Shown here: one piece after another, positions 33,778 through 42,198 of the stretch
How positions within the stretch are numbered: position 1 is the first letter of the stretch
Layout of the letters: each line of letters opens with the position of its first letter
NCBI RefSeq assembly: GCF_030269445.1
Contig: NZ_BSTJ01000008.1
Location: 62,001 to 126,000, forward strand
DNA from: Actinoallomurus iriomotensis
GTDB taxonomy: Bacteria; Actinomycetota; Actinomycetes; Streptosporangiales; Streptosporangiaceae
Direction: 5' to 3'
DNA length: 64,000 bases
Made by a program: the position numbers and the translations under genes
Notes under the pieces: model-generated
Databases searched by the model: none
Told to the model about the DNA's origin: nothing
Seen by the model: only the letters and a program-made list of their open reading frames with translations

Positions 33778-33830
33778 CAAGATATCTTGACACAAGATAT
33801 TTAGCTACAAGATACTCCGTGCCAAGCTAA
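33778..33830 (+). promoter_or_regulatory. Four phased 15-bp repeats between MarR and ABC operon
   Basis: CAAGATAT (33778), CAAGATAT (33793), CAAGATAC (33808) and CAAGCTAA (33823) recur at exactly 15-bp intervals. The first copy is part of the palindrome AAGATATCTT. The array lies between the divergent MarR (33726) and substrate-binding protein (33902) starts. Confidence 0.7.
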
Positions 33831-33901
33831 ATCCCCTCCGCCTCGGCGGATGCCCAGCTCGGACGGCGGCTCGGTCGTCTGCTCAGCCCTGTGAGGAACC
33901 G

Positions 33902-34969
33902 ATGCACATCTCTTTCGCCGCACTCCGCGGCCGGCGCTGGACGCTGCCGGGCGCCGCCCTCGCGATCGCGGGCGCGTTGACGCTCTCGGCCTGTGGCGGA
34001 TCCGGCGGGTCGAAGGACGCCTCGGGACTGACCAAGGTCAAGGTGCGGACCGACGTCTTCTACACGGGTGCCGTGCTGCCCCTGCTCGCAGGCATCGACA
34101 AGGGCATCTACAAGAAGCACGGCCTCGACGTCACCCTGAACCCGGGCAAGGGCTCGGCGACCACGCTCCAGACGGTGGCCAACGGCTCGGACGACCTCGG
34201 CTACGCCGACGGCGGCGCCCTGGTGCAGGCGGCGGGCAAGGGCATGCCGGTCGAGATGGTGGCGGGCATGGTGCAGCGCTCACCGCTCGCGATCTTCACC
34301 CGCACCGACTCGGGGATCCGCAGCGCGTCGGACCTGGCGGGCAAGACGGCCGGTTTCACGGCGGGGTCCGCCCCGGAGACGCTGTTCCCCGCGTTCGCCA
34401 AGGCCAGCGGGCTGAACCCGCAGTCGGTACATCTCAACAAGGTCGACATCCCGACCCGGGACAGCCTCTTCGTGCAGGGCAAGACCCAGTTCAGCTTCGG
34501 CCTGCTGAACGTCAGCCGGGCGACCATCGAGGCGAAGTGCCACTGCACGCTCGCCGCGCTCAGCTACGCGGACGCCGGTCTGAACGTGCTCAGCTCCGGC
34601 ATCGTCACCTCCAAGAGCTTCGCGGACAAGCACCCGGACGCGGTGAAGAACTTCCTGGCCGCGACCGCCGAAGCCGTGGACTACACCGACAAGAACGTCG
34701 ACGCGGCGGTGTCGTCCTTCTTCAACGTGGTCAAGACGAGCACGCTCTCCAAAGCCGTGGTCAAGCAGCAGTGGCTGGCCTCCGCCCAGCTGATGCACAC
34801 GGACAAGACCAAGGACCAGGCATTCGGCTGCATGGCCGCGGCCGACTGGCAGAGCACCATCGCCCAGATGGAGCAGCACGGCGGCGTCGCCGCCGGCAAG
34901 GTCAAGCCGGCGGAGGTCGCCAGCAACGCCTATCTCGGCCAGTGCTCCGACCAGCTCGGGAAGCAGTAG
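33902..34969 (+). CDS. ABC transporter substrate-binding lipoprotein (NMT1/SsuA-like)
   Basis: Exported lipoprotein of 355 aa: basic N-terminus, hydrophobic core and lipobox LSACGG with the lipidated Cys near residue 31. The mature part belongs to the NMT1/THI5-like, nitrate/sulfonate/taurine periplasmic-binding group (GIYKKHGLDVTLNPGKGSAT, ADGGALVQAAGKGMPVEMVAGMVQ, SGIRSASDLAGKTAGF). Members bind sulfonates, thiamine precursors and aromatic acids such as phthalates. Placed between the regulator and the ABC ATPase/permease, it probably binds the island's substrate. Confidence 0.9.
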   Translation: MHISFAALRGRRWTLPGAALAIAGALTLSACGGSGGSKDASGLTKVKVRTDVFYTGAVLPLLAGIDKGIYKKHGLDVTLNPGKGSATTLQTVANGSDDLGYADGGALVQAAGKGMPVEMVAGMVQRSPLAIFTRTDSGIRSASDLAGKTAGFTAGSAPETLFPAFAKASGLNPQSVHLNKVDIPTRDSLFVQGKTQFSFGLLNVSRATIEAKCHCTLAALSYADAGLNVLSSGIVTSKSFADKHPDAVKNFLAATAEAVDYTDKNVDAAVSSFFNVVKTSTLSKAVVKQQWLASAQLMHTDKTKDQAFGCMAAADWQSTIAQMEQHGGVAAGKVKPAEVASNAYLGQCSDQLGKQ

Positions 34970-34971
34970 CG

Positions 34972-35754
34972 ATGGCGTCTTTCGTCGAGTTCGACCAGGT
35001 CACGAAGGCGTTCGACACCGGTGACGGTGTCATGACCGCCGTCGACGAGATGTCCTTCGACCTGGACCGCGGTGAGTTCCTCGCCATCGTCGGGCCCAGC
35101 GGGTGCGGGAAGAGCACGCTGCTGCTCGCCCTGGCCGGGCTGACCCAGCCGACCACCGGACAGGTCAGAGTCGCGGGCCGGCCGATCCTCGAGCCGTACA
35201 CGGACCTGGGGATCGTCTTCCAGGGAGCCGAGCTGCTGCCCTGGCGGACCGCGCTGCAGAACGTCATGCTCCAGGCCGAGATCCGTCGTGGCTCCAAGCG
35301 CGAGTCGGAGGCGCGGGCGCGCGAACTGCTCGCCCAGGTCGGCCTCGGCGGGTTCGAGGACCGCTACCCGGACGAGCTGTCCGGCGGGATGCAGCAGCGC
35401 GTGTCGCTGTGCCGGGCGTTGCTGCACGATCCGGAGATCCTGGTCATGGACGAGCCGTTCGGCGCGCTCGACGCCCTGACCCGCGACCAGATCCAGATCG
35501 ATCTGCAGCACCTGTGGATGGAGCGGCGCAAGACGGTCGTGTTCGTGACCCACAGCATCGACGAGGCGGTGTTCCTCGCCGACCGGGTGCTCGTGTTCTC
35601 GCCCCGTCCCGCCCGTATCGCGGCGGACTTCCGTGTGTCGCTTGACCGGCCGCGGCACCTGAGCGCGCGGGCCACGCCGGAGTTCGCCGGCCTCGTCGGG
35701 GAGATCCGCGAGGTCTTCGAGAACCTCGGAGTACTCACGGAGGAGCGGACGTGA
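34972..35754 (+). CDS. ABC transporter ATP-binding protein (SsuB/TauB-like)
   Basis: ATPase of 260 aa with Walker A GPSGCGKST, Q-loop VFQGAELLPWRT, signature LSGGMQQRVSL, Walker B ILVMDEPFGALDALT and switch His in VTHSIDEA. The ATG at 34972 directly follows the lipoprotein stop (2 nt gap). Typical of nitrate/sulfonate/taurine-type importers. It energises the adjacent permease; stop codon overlaps the permease start by GTGA. Confidence 0.95.
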   Translation: MASFVEFDQVTKAFDTGDGVMTAVDEMSFDLDRGEFLAIVGPSGCGKSTLLLALAGLTQPTTGQVRVAGRPILEPYTDLGIVFQGAELLPWRTALQNVMLQAEIRRGSKRESEARARELLAQVGLGGFEDRYPDELSGGMQQRVSLCRALLHDPEILVMDEPFGALDALTRDQIQIDLQHLWMERRKTVVFVTHSIDEAVFLADRVLVFSPRPARIAADFRVSLDRPRHLSARATPEFAGLVGEIREVFENLGVLTEERT

Positions 35755-36605
35755 CCAGCACGGACCAGCGGAAGAAGCCGGCCACCGCCTCCACTGGAAC
35801 GCGCGCACGGAGACGCCGGCCGCTCCGGTCGCGGATCGCCGACGGGGTGCTGCCCCTCATCCTCGTCGTCGTCATCGTCGCGGTGTGGCAGGCGATGGTG
35901 TCGTTCGGCGGCGTCAAGGAGTACGTGCTGCCGGCTCCGGGCGCCGTCGTGAAAAAGATGTTCTCCGACTTCGGCACCTTCGCCGACCAGTCGGTGCCGA
36001 CAATCATCGCGATCTTCGTCGGGTTCGCGCTCGCGATCGTCGTCGCCCTCCCGATCGCGGTGGCGATGGTCTACAGCAGCGTCGTGCGCCGGGCGGTCTA
36101 CCCGCTGCTGATCGTCGCCCAGGTTGTGCCGAAGGTCGCGATCGCGCCGCTGTTCATCATCTGGTTCGGCTTCGGACAGCTGCCGAAGGTGCTGATGGTG
36201 GCGCTGATCTGCTTCTTCCCCGTCGTCATCGACTCCATGGTGGGCTTTCGCGCCGCCCGCCCGGAGAGCCTGATGCTCGTCCGGTCCATGGGCGCGAGCC
36301 GGTGGCAGGCGTTCTGGAAGGTCCGCTGGCCGTGGGCGGTGCCGAGCATCTTCGCCGGCGTGAAGGTCGGCATCACGCTCGCCGTCGTCGGCGCGGTGGT
36401 GGCGGAGTTCGTCGGCGCCGACACGGGGCTCGGCGTGCTGCTGATCACCGCGCGCGGTGACATGGACAGCCTCACGGTGTTCGCCTCGGTCGCCTGGCTG
36501 ACGGTCATCGGGGCGGTGCTGTTCGGCGTCGTCGAACTCCTCGAGCGCGTCCTGGTGCCCCGGCGGGGCGGCCGGCGCAGCTTCGAGGCGTCGGGAAGCC
36601 TGTGA
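35751..36605 (+). CDS. ABC transporter permease (SsuC/TauC-like)
   Basis: Inner-membrane permease of 284 aa with about six membrane segments (first at residues 33-52) and the EAA-type coupling loop DSMVGFRAARPESLMLVRSMGASRWQAFWKVRWPWAVPSIFAGVKVG. Arg-rich cytoplasmic N-terminus. It forms the importer with the preceding ATPase and lipoprotein. GTG start overlaps upstream stop; its own stop overlaps the alcohol dehydrogenase GTG at 36602, tying that enzyme to uptake. Confidence 0.94.
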   Translation: MTSTDQRKKPATASTGTRARRRRPLRSRIADGVLPLILVVVIVAVWQAMVSFGGVKEYVLPAPGAVVKKMFSDFGTFADQSVPTIIAIFVGFALAIVVALPIAVAMVYSSVVRRAVYPLLIVAQVVPKVAIAPLFIIWFGFGQLPKVLMVALICFFPVVIDSMVGFRAARPESLMLVRSMGASRWQAFWKVRWPWAVPSIFAGVKVGITLAVVGAVVAEFVGADTGLGVLLITARGDMDSLTVFASVAWLTVIGAVLFGVVELLERVLVPRRGGRRSFEASGSL

Positions 36606-37792
36606 ACGCGGCCGGCGCGGGGCCCCTCCCCGTCACGGGTGACGTGCAACGGGCCGTCGTCTATGCCGGGCCGGGCCGCGTGGAACTCCGCGAGGTGGCC
36701 CTGCCCGGGCTGGACGTACGGCCCGCCCCCGGCGTGCTGCCACGCCGCTGCGACCACGGCGTGATCCTGCGCACGCTCGCGACCTGCGTCTGCGGCTCGG
36801 ACCAGCACACCCTGCACGGTCCGGGATCCGCTCCCGGCATGGTCCTCGGCCACGAGCTCACCGGAGTCGTGATCGAGGTCGGCCGGGACGTCCAGCGCGT
36901 GCGGGTCGGCGACGTGTGCTCCGTGCCGTTCAACGTCGCCTGCGGGCGCTGCGCGAACTGCCGCGCCGGACTCACCGGTCACTGCCTCGGCGTCAACCCG
37001 CACCGGCCGGGCGCGACGTACGGGATGGGGGAGGGCTTCGGCGGATGGGCCGGCCTGCAGGCCGAGTACGCCCTGGTCCCGTACGCCGACTTCAACCTCT
37101 ACGTCTTTCCCGACGCCGACCAGGCTCGGGAGCGGCTGCTGGACGTGGCCCTGCTGGGCGACATCCTGCCGACCGGTTACCACGCGGCGAAGGGTGCGGC
37201 CGTGGGTCCTGGCGCGAAGGTCTACATCGCCGGCGCGGGTCCGGTCGGACTCGCGTGCGCCGCGGCCTGCCGGCTGCTCGGCGCGGCCGTCGTCATCCTG
37301 GGGGACTTCAACGGCGAGCGCCTGGAGCACGCCCGGTCCGTCGGGTTCGAGGCGGTGGATCTGGCCCGTGGCGACCTGCCCGAGATGGTGGCGGACCTGA
37401 CCGGCCGGCCGCTCGTCGACGCCGGGATCGACTGCGTCGGCGCGTCCGCTCCGGGGCTGGACGGCGACGGCGTGCCGCTCGCCTCCGCGCTCAACGACGT
37501 CGTCTCGGTGGTCCGGCCGGGAGGCGCGATCGCCGTCCCCGGCGTCTATTCCGCGGCCGGCCGGCCCGCCCTTGGGGTGAACCTCGGCGGCATCTGGTCC
37601 AAGGCGCTCACCGTCGGCTCCGGGGCGACGCCGGCCCGCCGCTACCAGGACGAGCTGGCCGAAGCCCTCCTGGCGGGCGGGCTGGCGATCGGCGACGTCG
37701 TCGGGGCGACCCCGGTGCCGCTGGACGGCGCCGTGGAGGCGTACGCGAGGTTCGGCGCCGGGGCGGGGCGCAAGTTCGTGCTGATTCCGTAG
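36602..37792 (+). CDS. Zinc-dependent alcohol dehydrogenase (formaldehyde dehydrogenase-like)
   Basis: MDR-family dehydrogenase of 396 aa. Catalytic zinc site CVCGSDQH and GHELTG; structural zinc Cys cluster CGRCANCRAGLTGHC; nucleotide motif IAGAGPVGLACA. The long insert and LALxNPHRPGATYGMGEGFGGWAGLQAEY-like middle resembles glutathione-independent formaldehyde dehydrogenases. It may detoxify formaldehyde from a demethylation or oxidise an alcohol intermediate; either is inference. Last gene of the ABC operon, followed by a strong hairpin. Confidence 0.9.
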   Translation: MNAAGAGPLPVTGDVQRAVVYAGPGRVELREVALPGLDVRPAPGVLPRRCDHGVILRTLATCVCGSDQHTLHGPGSAPGMVLGHELTGVVIEVGRDVQRVRVGDVCSVPFNVACGRCANCRAGLTGHCLGVNPHRPGATYGMGEGFGGWAGLQAEYALVPYADFNLYVFPDADQARERLLDVALLGDILPTGYHAAKGAAVGPGAKVYIAGAGPVGLACAAACRLLGAAVVILGDFNGERLEHARSVGFEAVDLARGDLPEMVADLTGRPLVDAGIDCVGASAPGLDGDGVPLASALNDVVSVVRPGGAIAVPGVYSAAGRPALGVNLGGIWSKALTVGSGATPARRYQDELAEALLAGGLAIGDVVGATPVPLDGAVEAYARFGAGAGRKFVLIP

Positions 37793-37793
37793 C

Positions 37794-37821
37794 GGAGGCC
37801 GGCGACCTCCCGCCGGCCTCC
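37794..37821. terminator. Hairpin terminator after ABC/ADH operon
   Basis: Perfect 11-bp stem GGAGGCCGGCG/CGCCGGCCTCC with a 6-nt loop, starting 2 bp past the alcohol dehydrogenase stop and ending 13 bp before the next operator. No U tract, as common in high-GC actinomycetes. Confidence 0.75.
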
Positions 37822-37833
37822 CGTGGGCGTAGT

Positions 37834-37865
37834 TGCACAATTCTCTGTGCACAGAATATTGTGCA
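37834..37865. promoter_or_regulatory. 32-bp near-perfect palindromic operator
   Basis: Outer arms TGCACAAT/ATTGTGCA and the central palindrome CTGTGCACAG share one centre (37849/37850). 14 of 16 arm positions are complementary. It ends 3 bp before the regulator start at 37869, so binding would block transcription or initiation of that regulator's own operon. Confidence 0.75.
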
Positions 37866-37868
37866 CTC

Positions 37869-38438
37869 ATGCCCGAACCGCAGGAGATCAACGACCTCGA
37901 GGTGCTGAAGGCGCTCGCGCATCCGCGGCGGCAGAAGATGCTCGAGCACCTGGCCCTGCACGGCCCGGCCACGTCGGCGTCCCTGGCCCGCGCGCTGGAC
38001 CTCAACACCGGGGCCACGAGCTACCACCTGCGCGAGCTGGCCAGGCACGGGTTCGTCGAGGAGCTCGCGGACAGGGCGCACGGGCGGGAGCGGTGGTGGC
38101 GCGCCGTGCCCGGCGACCGCCGGTTCCCGCCGCCCAGCCGGCAGAGCCCGCAGGTGCGCGCCGCGCTCGACCAGCTGAACCGCATGGCGTTCGACGCCGA
38201 CGTCGAGGCGTTCGGGCGCTTCCTCGGCCGGCGCGGGTCCCTCGGCGAGTGGGGAGACGCCGTGCCGTACTCCCGCTCGCTCCTGCACCTCACGCTCGAT
38301 GAGGTCCGCGAGTTCTTCGAGGAGTACATCCGGCTCGTCAACCGCTTCAAGCGGGACCCCGGAGACGTACCCGAAGACGCCCGGCCCGTCTACGCCCGCT
38401 TCCTGGCGTTTCCCGCCACCGACTCGGACTCAGAGTGA
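37869..38438 (+). CDS. ArsR-type helix-turn-helix transcriptional regulator
   Basis: Regulator of 189 aa. The N-terminal winged helix covers residues about 8-75 (LEVLKALAHPRRQKMLEHLALHGPATSASLARALDLNTGATSYHLRELARHGFVEEL). No metal-binding Cys pair is seen, so metal sensing is unlikely; the C-terminal half (EVREFFEEYIRLVNRF) may bind a small molecule. The ATG at 37869 avoids a longer frame that would traverse the operator. It lies 50 bp upstream of an ABC ATPase/permease pair and probably controls it. Confidence 0.9.
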   Translation: MPEPQEINDLEVLKALAHPRRQKMLEHLALHGPATSASLARALDLNTGATSYHLRELARHGFVEELADRAHGRERWWRAVPGDRRFPPPSRQSPQVRAALDQLNRMAFDADVEAFGRFLGRRGSLGEWGDAVPYSRSLLHLTLDEVREFFEEYIRLVNRFKRDPGDVPEDARPVYARFLAFPATDSDSE

Positions 38439-38488
38439 GACGGCCGTCCGCGCCCCTCACCGAACCCACTCTTGAAAGGAAGGCGCCC

Positions 38489-39250
38489 ATGCCGCGCCGA
38501 GACAGACCCGCGACGCCGCACGCCGACGCGGTCCGGATGACGTCGGTCCGCAAGGTGTACGGGAAGGGGGCCGGCGCCGTCACCGCACTCGACGACGTGA
38601 CGATCACCATCCCCCGCGGCACCTTCACCGCGGTCATGGGGCCGTCGGGATCCGGTAAGTCGACCTTCCTGCACTGCGCCGCGGGCCTGGACACCCCCAC
38701 CTCCGGCACCGTGCTGCTGGGCGGCACCGACCTGTCCGGCATGAACGAGGTGCGGCTCACCGAGCTGCGCCGCAGCCGCGTCGGCTTCGTCTTCCAGGCC
38801 TTCAACCTCGTTCCCTCGCTGGACGTCCTGCGGAACATCGAGCTGCCGCTGCGGCTCTCCGGCACGCGGACCGACCGGGCGTGGCTGGAGGAGATCATCG
38901 ATCGCGTCGGCCTGACGGGCCGTACGAGCCATCGCCCCGCGCAGCTGTCCGGCGGGCAGCAGCAGCGGGTCGCGCTCGCCCGCGCGCTCGTCACCCGGCC
39001 CGAGGTGATCTTCGGTGACGAGCCGACCGGCGCGCTGGACACCGTCACCGGACGCGACGTCCTCACGCTGCTGCGCGAGGCCGTCGACGCTCTCGGGCAG
39101 ACCGTCGTGATCGTCACCCACGACCCGGTCGCCGCCGGGTACGCGGACCGCGTCCTGTTCCTGGCCGACGGCCGGATCGCCGGCACGCTGGACGCCCCGT
39201 CGGCCGACCTCGTCGCCGAGCGGATGGCCGGGCTGGGAGGGCGGGTCTGA
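38489..39250 (+). CDS. ABC transporter ATP-binding protein (MacB/LolD-type)
   Basis: ATPase of 253 aa: Walker A GPSGSGKST, Q-loop VFQAFNLVPSL, signature LSGGQQQRVALARAL, Walker B VIFGDEPTGALD and His switch VTHDP. The LolD/MacB-type sequence indicates an exporter or mechanotransmission system rather than an importer. ATG at 38489 with GAAAGGAAGG 6 nt upstream. TGATG overlap with the permease gene. Confidence 0.95.
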   Translation: MPRRDRPATPHADAVRMTSVRKVYGKGAGAVTALDDVTITIPRGTFTAVMGPSGSGKSTFLHCAAGLDTPTSGTVLLGGTDLSGMNEVRLTELRRSRVGFVFQAFNLVPSLDVLRNIELPLRLSGTRTDRAWLEEIIDRVGLTGRTSHRPAQLSGGQQQRVALARALVTRPEVIFGDEPTGALDTVTGRDVLTLLREAVDALGQTVVIVTHDPVAAGYADRVLFLADGRIAGTLDAPSADLVAERMAGLGGRV

Positions 39251-41685
39251 TGCTGTCCCTCGCCTTGCACACGCTGCGCAGCCGCAAGGGCGCCTTCGCC
39301 GGGGCGTTCGCCGCCCTGCTGTGCGCGGCCGCGCTCATCACCGCCTGCGGTGTGCTGCTGGAGACGGGCCTGCGCGGCCACGTCGCCCCCGAGCGCTACG
39401 CCGGCGCGCCGATCGTGGTCGGCGCCGACCAGCAGCTCCACTGGAACAAACACAAGAAGCACAAGGTCAAGACCAAGTCCAAGCCGCTCACCGAACGCGC
39501 GTGGCTGGCCGCGGACGTCGCGGACCGGATCGCGCACGTGCCCGGCGTGACGAAGATCGTCCCGGAGGTGACCTTCCCGGCGCAGACCGCGCACGGCATG
39601 GCCCAGGGGCACGCGTGGGCGTCCGCGGCGCTGACGCCGTTCACGCTCGCGACCGGCCGCGAGCCGCGCGCCGACGGCGAGGTCGTGGCCGACGCGCGCG
39701 CCGGCGCGCGGCCGGGGGACACGATCACCGTCCTGGCCACCGCGGCCCCGCGGACCTACCGCGTGGTCGGGATCACCGCCCAGGCGACGCCCCGGCAGGC
39801 GAACCTGTTCTTCACCGAGCAGGAGGCACGGAGGCTGGCCGGGCGGCCCGGCCAGGTCGCGGCGATCGGCGTGTTCCCCGCCTCCGCGGCGCCCGCCGTA
39901 CGCGCGGCGCTGCGCGGCACCCCGGCCGAGGTCTACACCGGCCGGGACCGCGGTTCGCTGGAGTTCGCCGACGCGTCGAAGGCGCGCGTAACCCTGGTCA
40001 GCATGGGCGGCGCTCTCGGGGGCACGTCGCTGCTGGTGGCGATCCTCGTCGTGGTCGGCACGTTCACGCTGACGATCGAGCAGCGGCGGCGTGAGCTGGC
40101 GCTGCTGCGCGCCGTGGCCGCCACGCCCCGGCAGGTGCGGAAGATGATCGGCCGCGAGGCCCTGCTCGTCGGGTCCGGCGCGGGCCTCGTAGGCGCGGCC
40201 GGCGGCCTGTTCGTGGCCCGGTGGCTGCGGTCGCTGTTCGTCGGGCACGGCGTGATGCCGCCGAACCTCGGGCTGGTGCTCAGCCCGTTCCCGATGGCCG
40301 CCGGGCTGGCCGCGACCATGCTCGCGGCCTGGGTCGCCGCGCGGCTGTCCGCCCGGAGCACCGTACGGATCCGGCCCGCCGAGGCGCTCGCCGAGGCGGC
40401 GGTCGAACGCCGCCGGCCGCCAGTGGCGCGCACCCTCGCCGGCCTGGTCGTCCTGGCCGGGCACGTCACCCTGCTGGCCGTCCTGCGCGCCCTCGACGTC
40501 GAGGCGGCCGCGACCCCGGTGACCTTCCTCGCGGTCGTGCTCGGGGCCTTCGCGGTCGCGCTGCTCGGTCCGCTCCTCGCCCGCGCCGCGACGGCCGTGC
40601 TGGCCGTGCCGCTGCGACTGTCGCGGGTCAGCGGTCACCTGGCCGCCGCCAACGGCCGGGCCGGTACGCGCCGGCTCGCCTCGATCATCACCCCGCTCAC
40701 CCTCGCGGTCGGCATGACCTGCACGATCCTGTTCGCCCCCGCCACCGTCGCCGGCGCGGCCACCCGGCAGGCGCGCGAGGGGGGCCGGGCCGAGCACGTC
40801 CTGGCCGGCCGGGTCCCCGGCGCCGCGGAACTGGGCCGCCTGCCCGGTGTCCGCGCGGTCACCGCGATGGTGCCCACCTCGATCCGCGTCGGAGAGGGCA
40901 AGTACGCCGCGCAGGGCGTCACGCCCGCCGGGCTGACCCGGACGATCGACCCCGGCGTGCGCGCCGGTTCGCTCGACCGGCTCGGCGCGGGCGACGTGGC
41001 GGTCAGCGCGACCGCGGCCGGGCACCTGCACGCCCGTCTCGGCACCGAGCTGAACGTCACGCTCGGCGACGGCACACCGCTGCGTGCGCGGGTCGCCGCG
41101 ATCTACGGCCGCGGGCTGGGCTTCGGCGACGTGCTCCTCCCGTACGGCGTCGTCGCGGCGCACGTCGACGACCCGCTCCCACGGCAGGTGCTCGTCGCGG
41201 GCGGCTCGGCGGACGCGCTGCGGCGGGCGGTCGCCCGCTACCCGGGAGTGCGGATGTCACCGGCCGCCCAGGCGGCGGGCCGGCGGAACAGCACCGAGGT
41301 CAACCTGGTGATCATGGGCCTGATCATCGCCTTCACGGCGATCGCGGTCGTCAACACGCTGGCGATGGCGACCGCCGAACGGTCCCGGGAGTTCGCGCTG
41401 CTCCGCCTGGTCGGCACGACCAAGCGCCAGATCCGCCGCATGCTCCGCCTGGAGACCCTGAGCGTCACGCTCACCGGAGTCGTGCTGGGCACCGCCATCG
41501 CGGTGGGCACGCTGTCGGCGTACGGCGCGGGGATGACCGGCTCGGCACGGCCGGCGTTCCCGCCGCTCGCCTACCTGGGAGTCGTCGTGGGCGTGGCGGT
41601 GCTGGCGCTGCTGGCCACGGCGGTTCCCGGCCGGCTGGCGCTGACCGTCCACCCTCCGGAGGCGCTGGGCGCGCGGGAGGACTGA
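39250..41685 (+). CDS. FtsX/MacB-type ABC transporter permease
   Basis: An 811-aa permease with two FtsX-like halves: a membrane helix near residue 20, a large extracytoplasmic domain, three helices at about 255-360, a middle cluster of helices, a second outer domain and a final three-helix FtsX block (residues about 690-800; MATAERSREFALLRLVGTTKRQIRRMLRLETL is the conserved coupling segment). Actinomycete pairs of this kind often export antimicrobial peptides or lipids, or sense them. Here control by the ArsR-type gene upstream is likely. The second and last gene of the operon. Confidence 0.93.
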   Translation: MLSLALHTLRSRKGAFAGAFAALLCAAALITACGVLLETGLRGHVAPERYAGAPIVVGADQQLHWNKHKKHKVKTKSKPLTERAWLAADVADRIAHVPGVTKIVPEVTFPAQTAHGMAQGHAWASAALTPFTLATGREPRADGEVVADARAGARPGDTITVLATAAPRTYRVVGITAQATPRQANLFFTEQEARRLAGRPGQVAAIGVFPASAAPAVRAALRGTPAEVYTGRDRGSLEFADASKARVTLVSMGGALGGTSLLVAILVVVGTFTLTIEQRRRELALLRAVAATPRQVRKMIGREALLVGSGAGLVGAAGGLFVARWLRSLFVGHGVMPPNLGLVLSPFPMAAGLAATMLAAWVAARLSARSTVRIRPAEALAEAAVERRRPPVARTLAGLVVLAGHVTLLAVLRALDVEAAATPVTFLAVVLGAFAVALLGPLLARAATAVLAVPLRLSRVSGHLAAANGRAGTRRLASIITPLTLAVGMTCTILFAPATVAGAATRQAREGGRAEHVLAGRVPGAAELGRLPGVRAVTAMVPTSIRVGEGKYAAQGVTPAGLTRTIDPGVRAGSLDRLGAGDVAVSATAAGHLHARLGTELNVTLGDGTPLRARVAAIYGRGLGFGDVLLPYGVVAAHVDDPLPRQVLVAGGSADALRRAVARYPGVRMSPAAQAAGRRNSTEVNLVIMGLIIAFTAIAVVNTLAMATAERSREFALLRLVGTTKRQIRRMLRLETLSVTLTGVVLGTAIAVGTLSAYGAGMTGSARPAFPPLAYLGVVVGVAVLALLATAVPGRLALTVHPPEALGARED

Positions 41686-41835
41686 CCGCGCGCGGGGGAG
41701 GGCCGGTGGTGGTGCGGCGGGCCGTGGTGAGACGCTGGAACCGAACGCGGTCGATGCCGCTGTCGATGGAACACCGCTGTCGATGAACACCGTCGGCCCG
41801 TCCGGGCCGGCCCGAGTGACGAGGATGGTCGCGCG

Positions 41836-42099
41836 ATGTCCGAGACCTGCGCGCATGTGGTCACCCTGCCCCCCGACGTGACCCCGTCCACCACGGCCGG
41901 CTGTGAGGACTGCCTGCGGATCGGATCCCGCTGGGTGCACCTGCGCGAATGTCTGAGCTGCGGGCACGTCGGCTGCTGCGACTCCTCGCCCAACCGGCAC
42001 GCACGGGCGCACGCCGGTACGGCCGACCACCCGGTCGTCCGCTCCTTCGAGCCGGGGGAGGACTGGCGCTGGTGCTTCGTGGACGAGACCTTCGTCTGA
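41836..42099 (+). CDS. UBP-type zinc finger domain protein
   Basis: An 87-aa protein made almost entirely of a UBP-type zinc finger: CAHV at the start, CEDC near 23-26, CLSCGHVGCC near 39-48, then H-x3-H (HARAH) and H in ADHPVV. These give the Cys/His set of ubiquitin-binding fingers in eukaryotes; actinobacterial single-domain versions have unknown function. Monocistronic; no partner gene suggests a role. Confidence 0.9.
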   Translation: MSETCAHVVTLPPDVTPSTTAGCEDCLRIGSRWVHLRECLSCGHVGCCDSSPNRHARAHAGTADHPVVRSFEPGEDWRWCFVDETFV

Positions 42100-42198
42100 C
42101 CGGCCTCGCCCGTCAAAACGTCACCGGCGCCGACGGAACGCGCGAAACCGGGGGCGGACGGGACGGATAGGGCGTCCTGGATTGGGGATTGCTAGGTC

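Noticed and set aside
33166-33795. Earlier ATG start for the second MarR at 33795
   Set aside because: It would place the operator repeats inside the coding sequence; the conserved part begins at the ATG at 33726.
38347-41163. 938-aa minus-strand open frame across the ABC operon
   Set aside because: Antisense shadow; low-complexity Arg/Gly/Asp composition and no ribosome site at its start.
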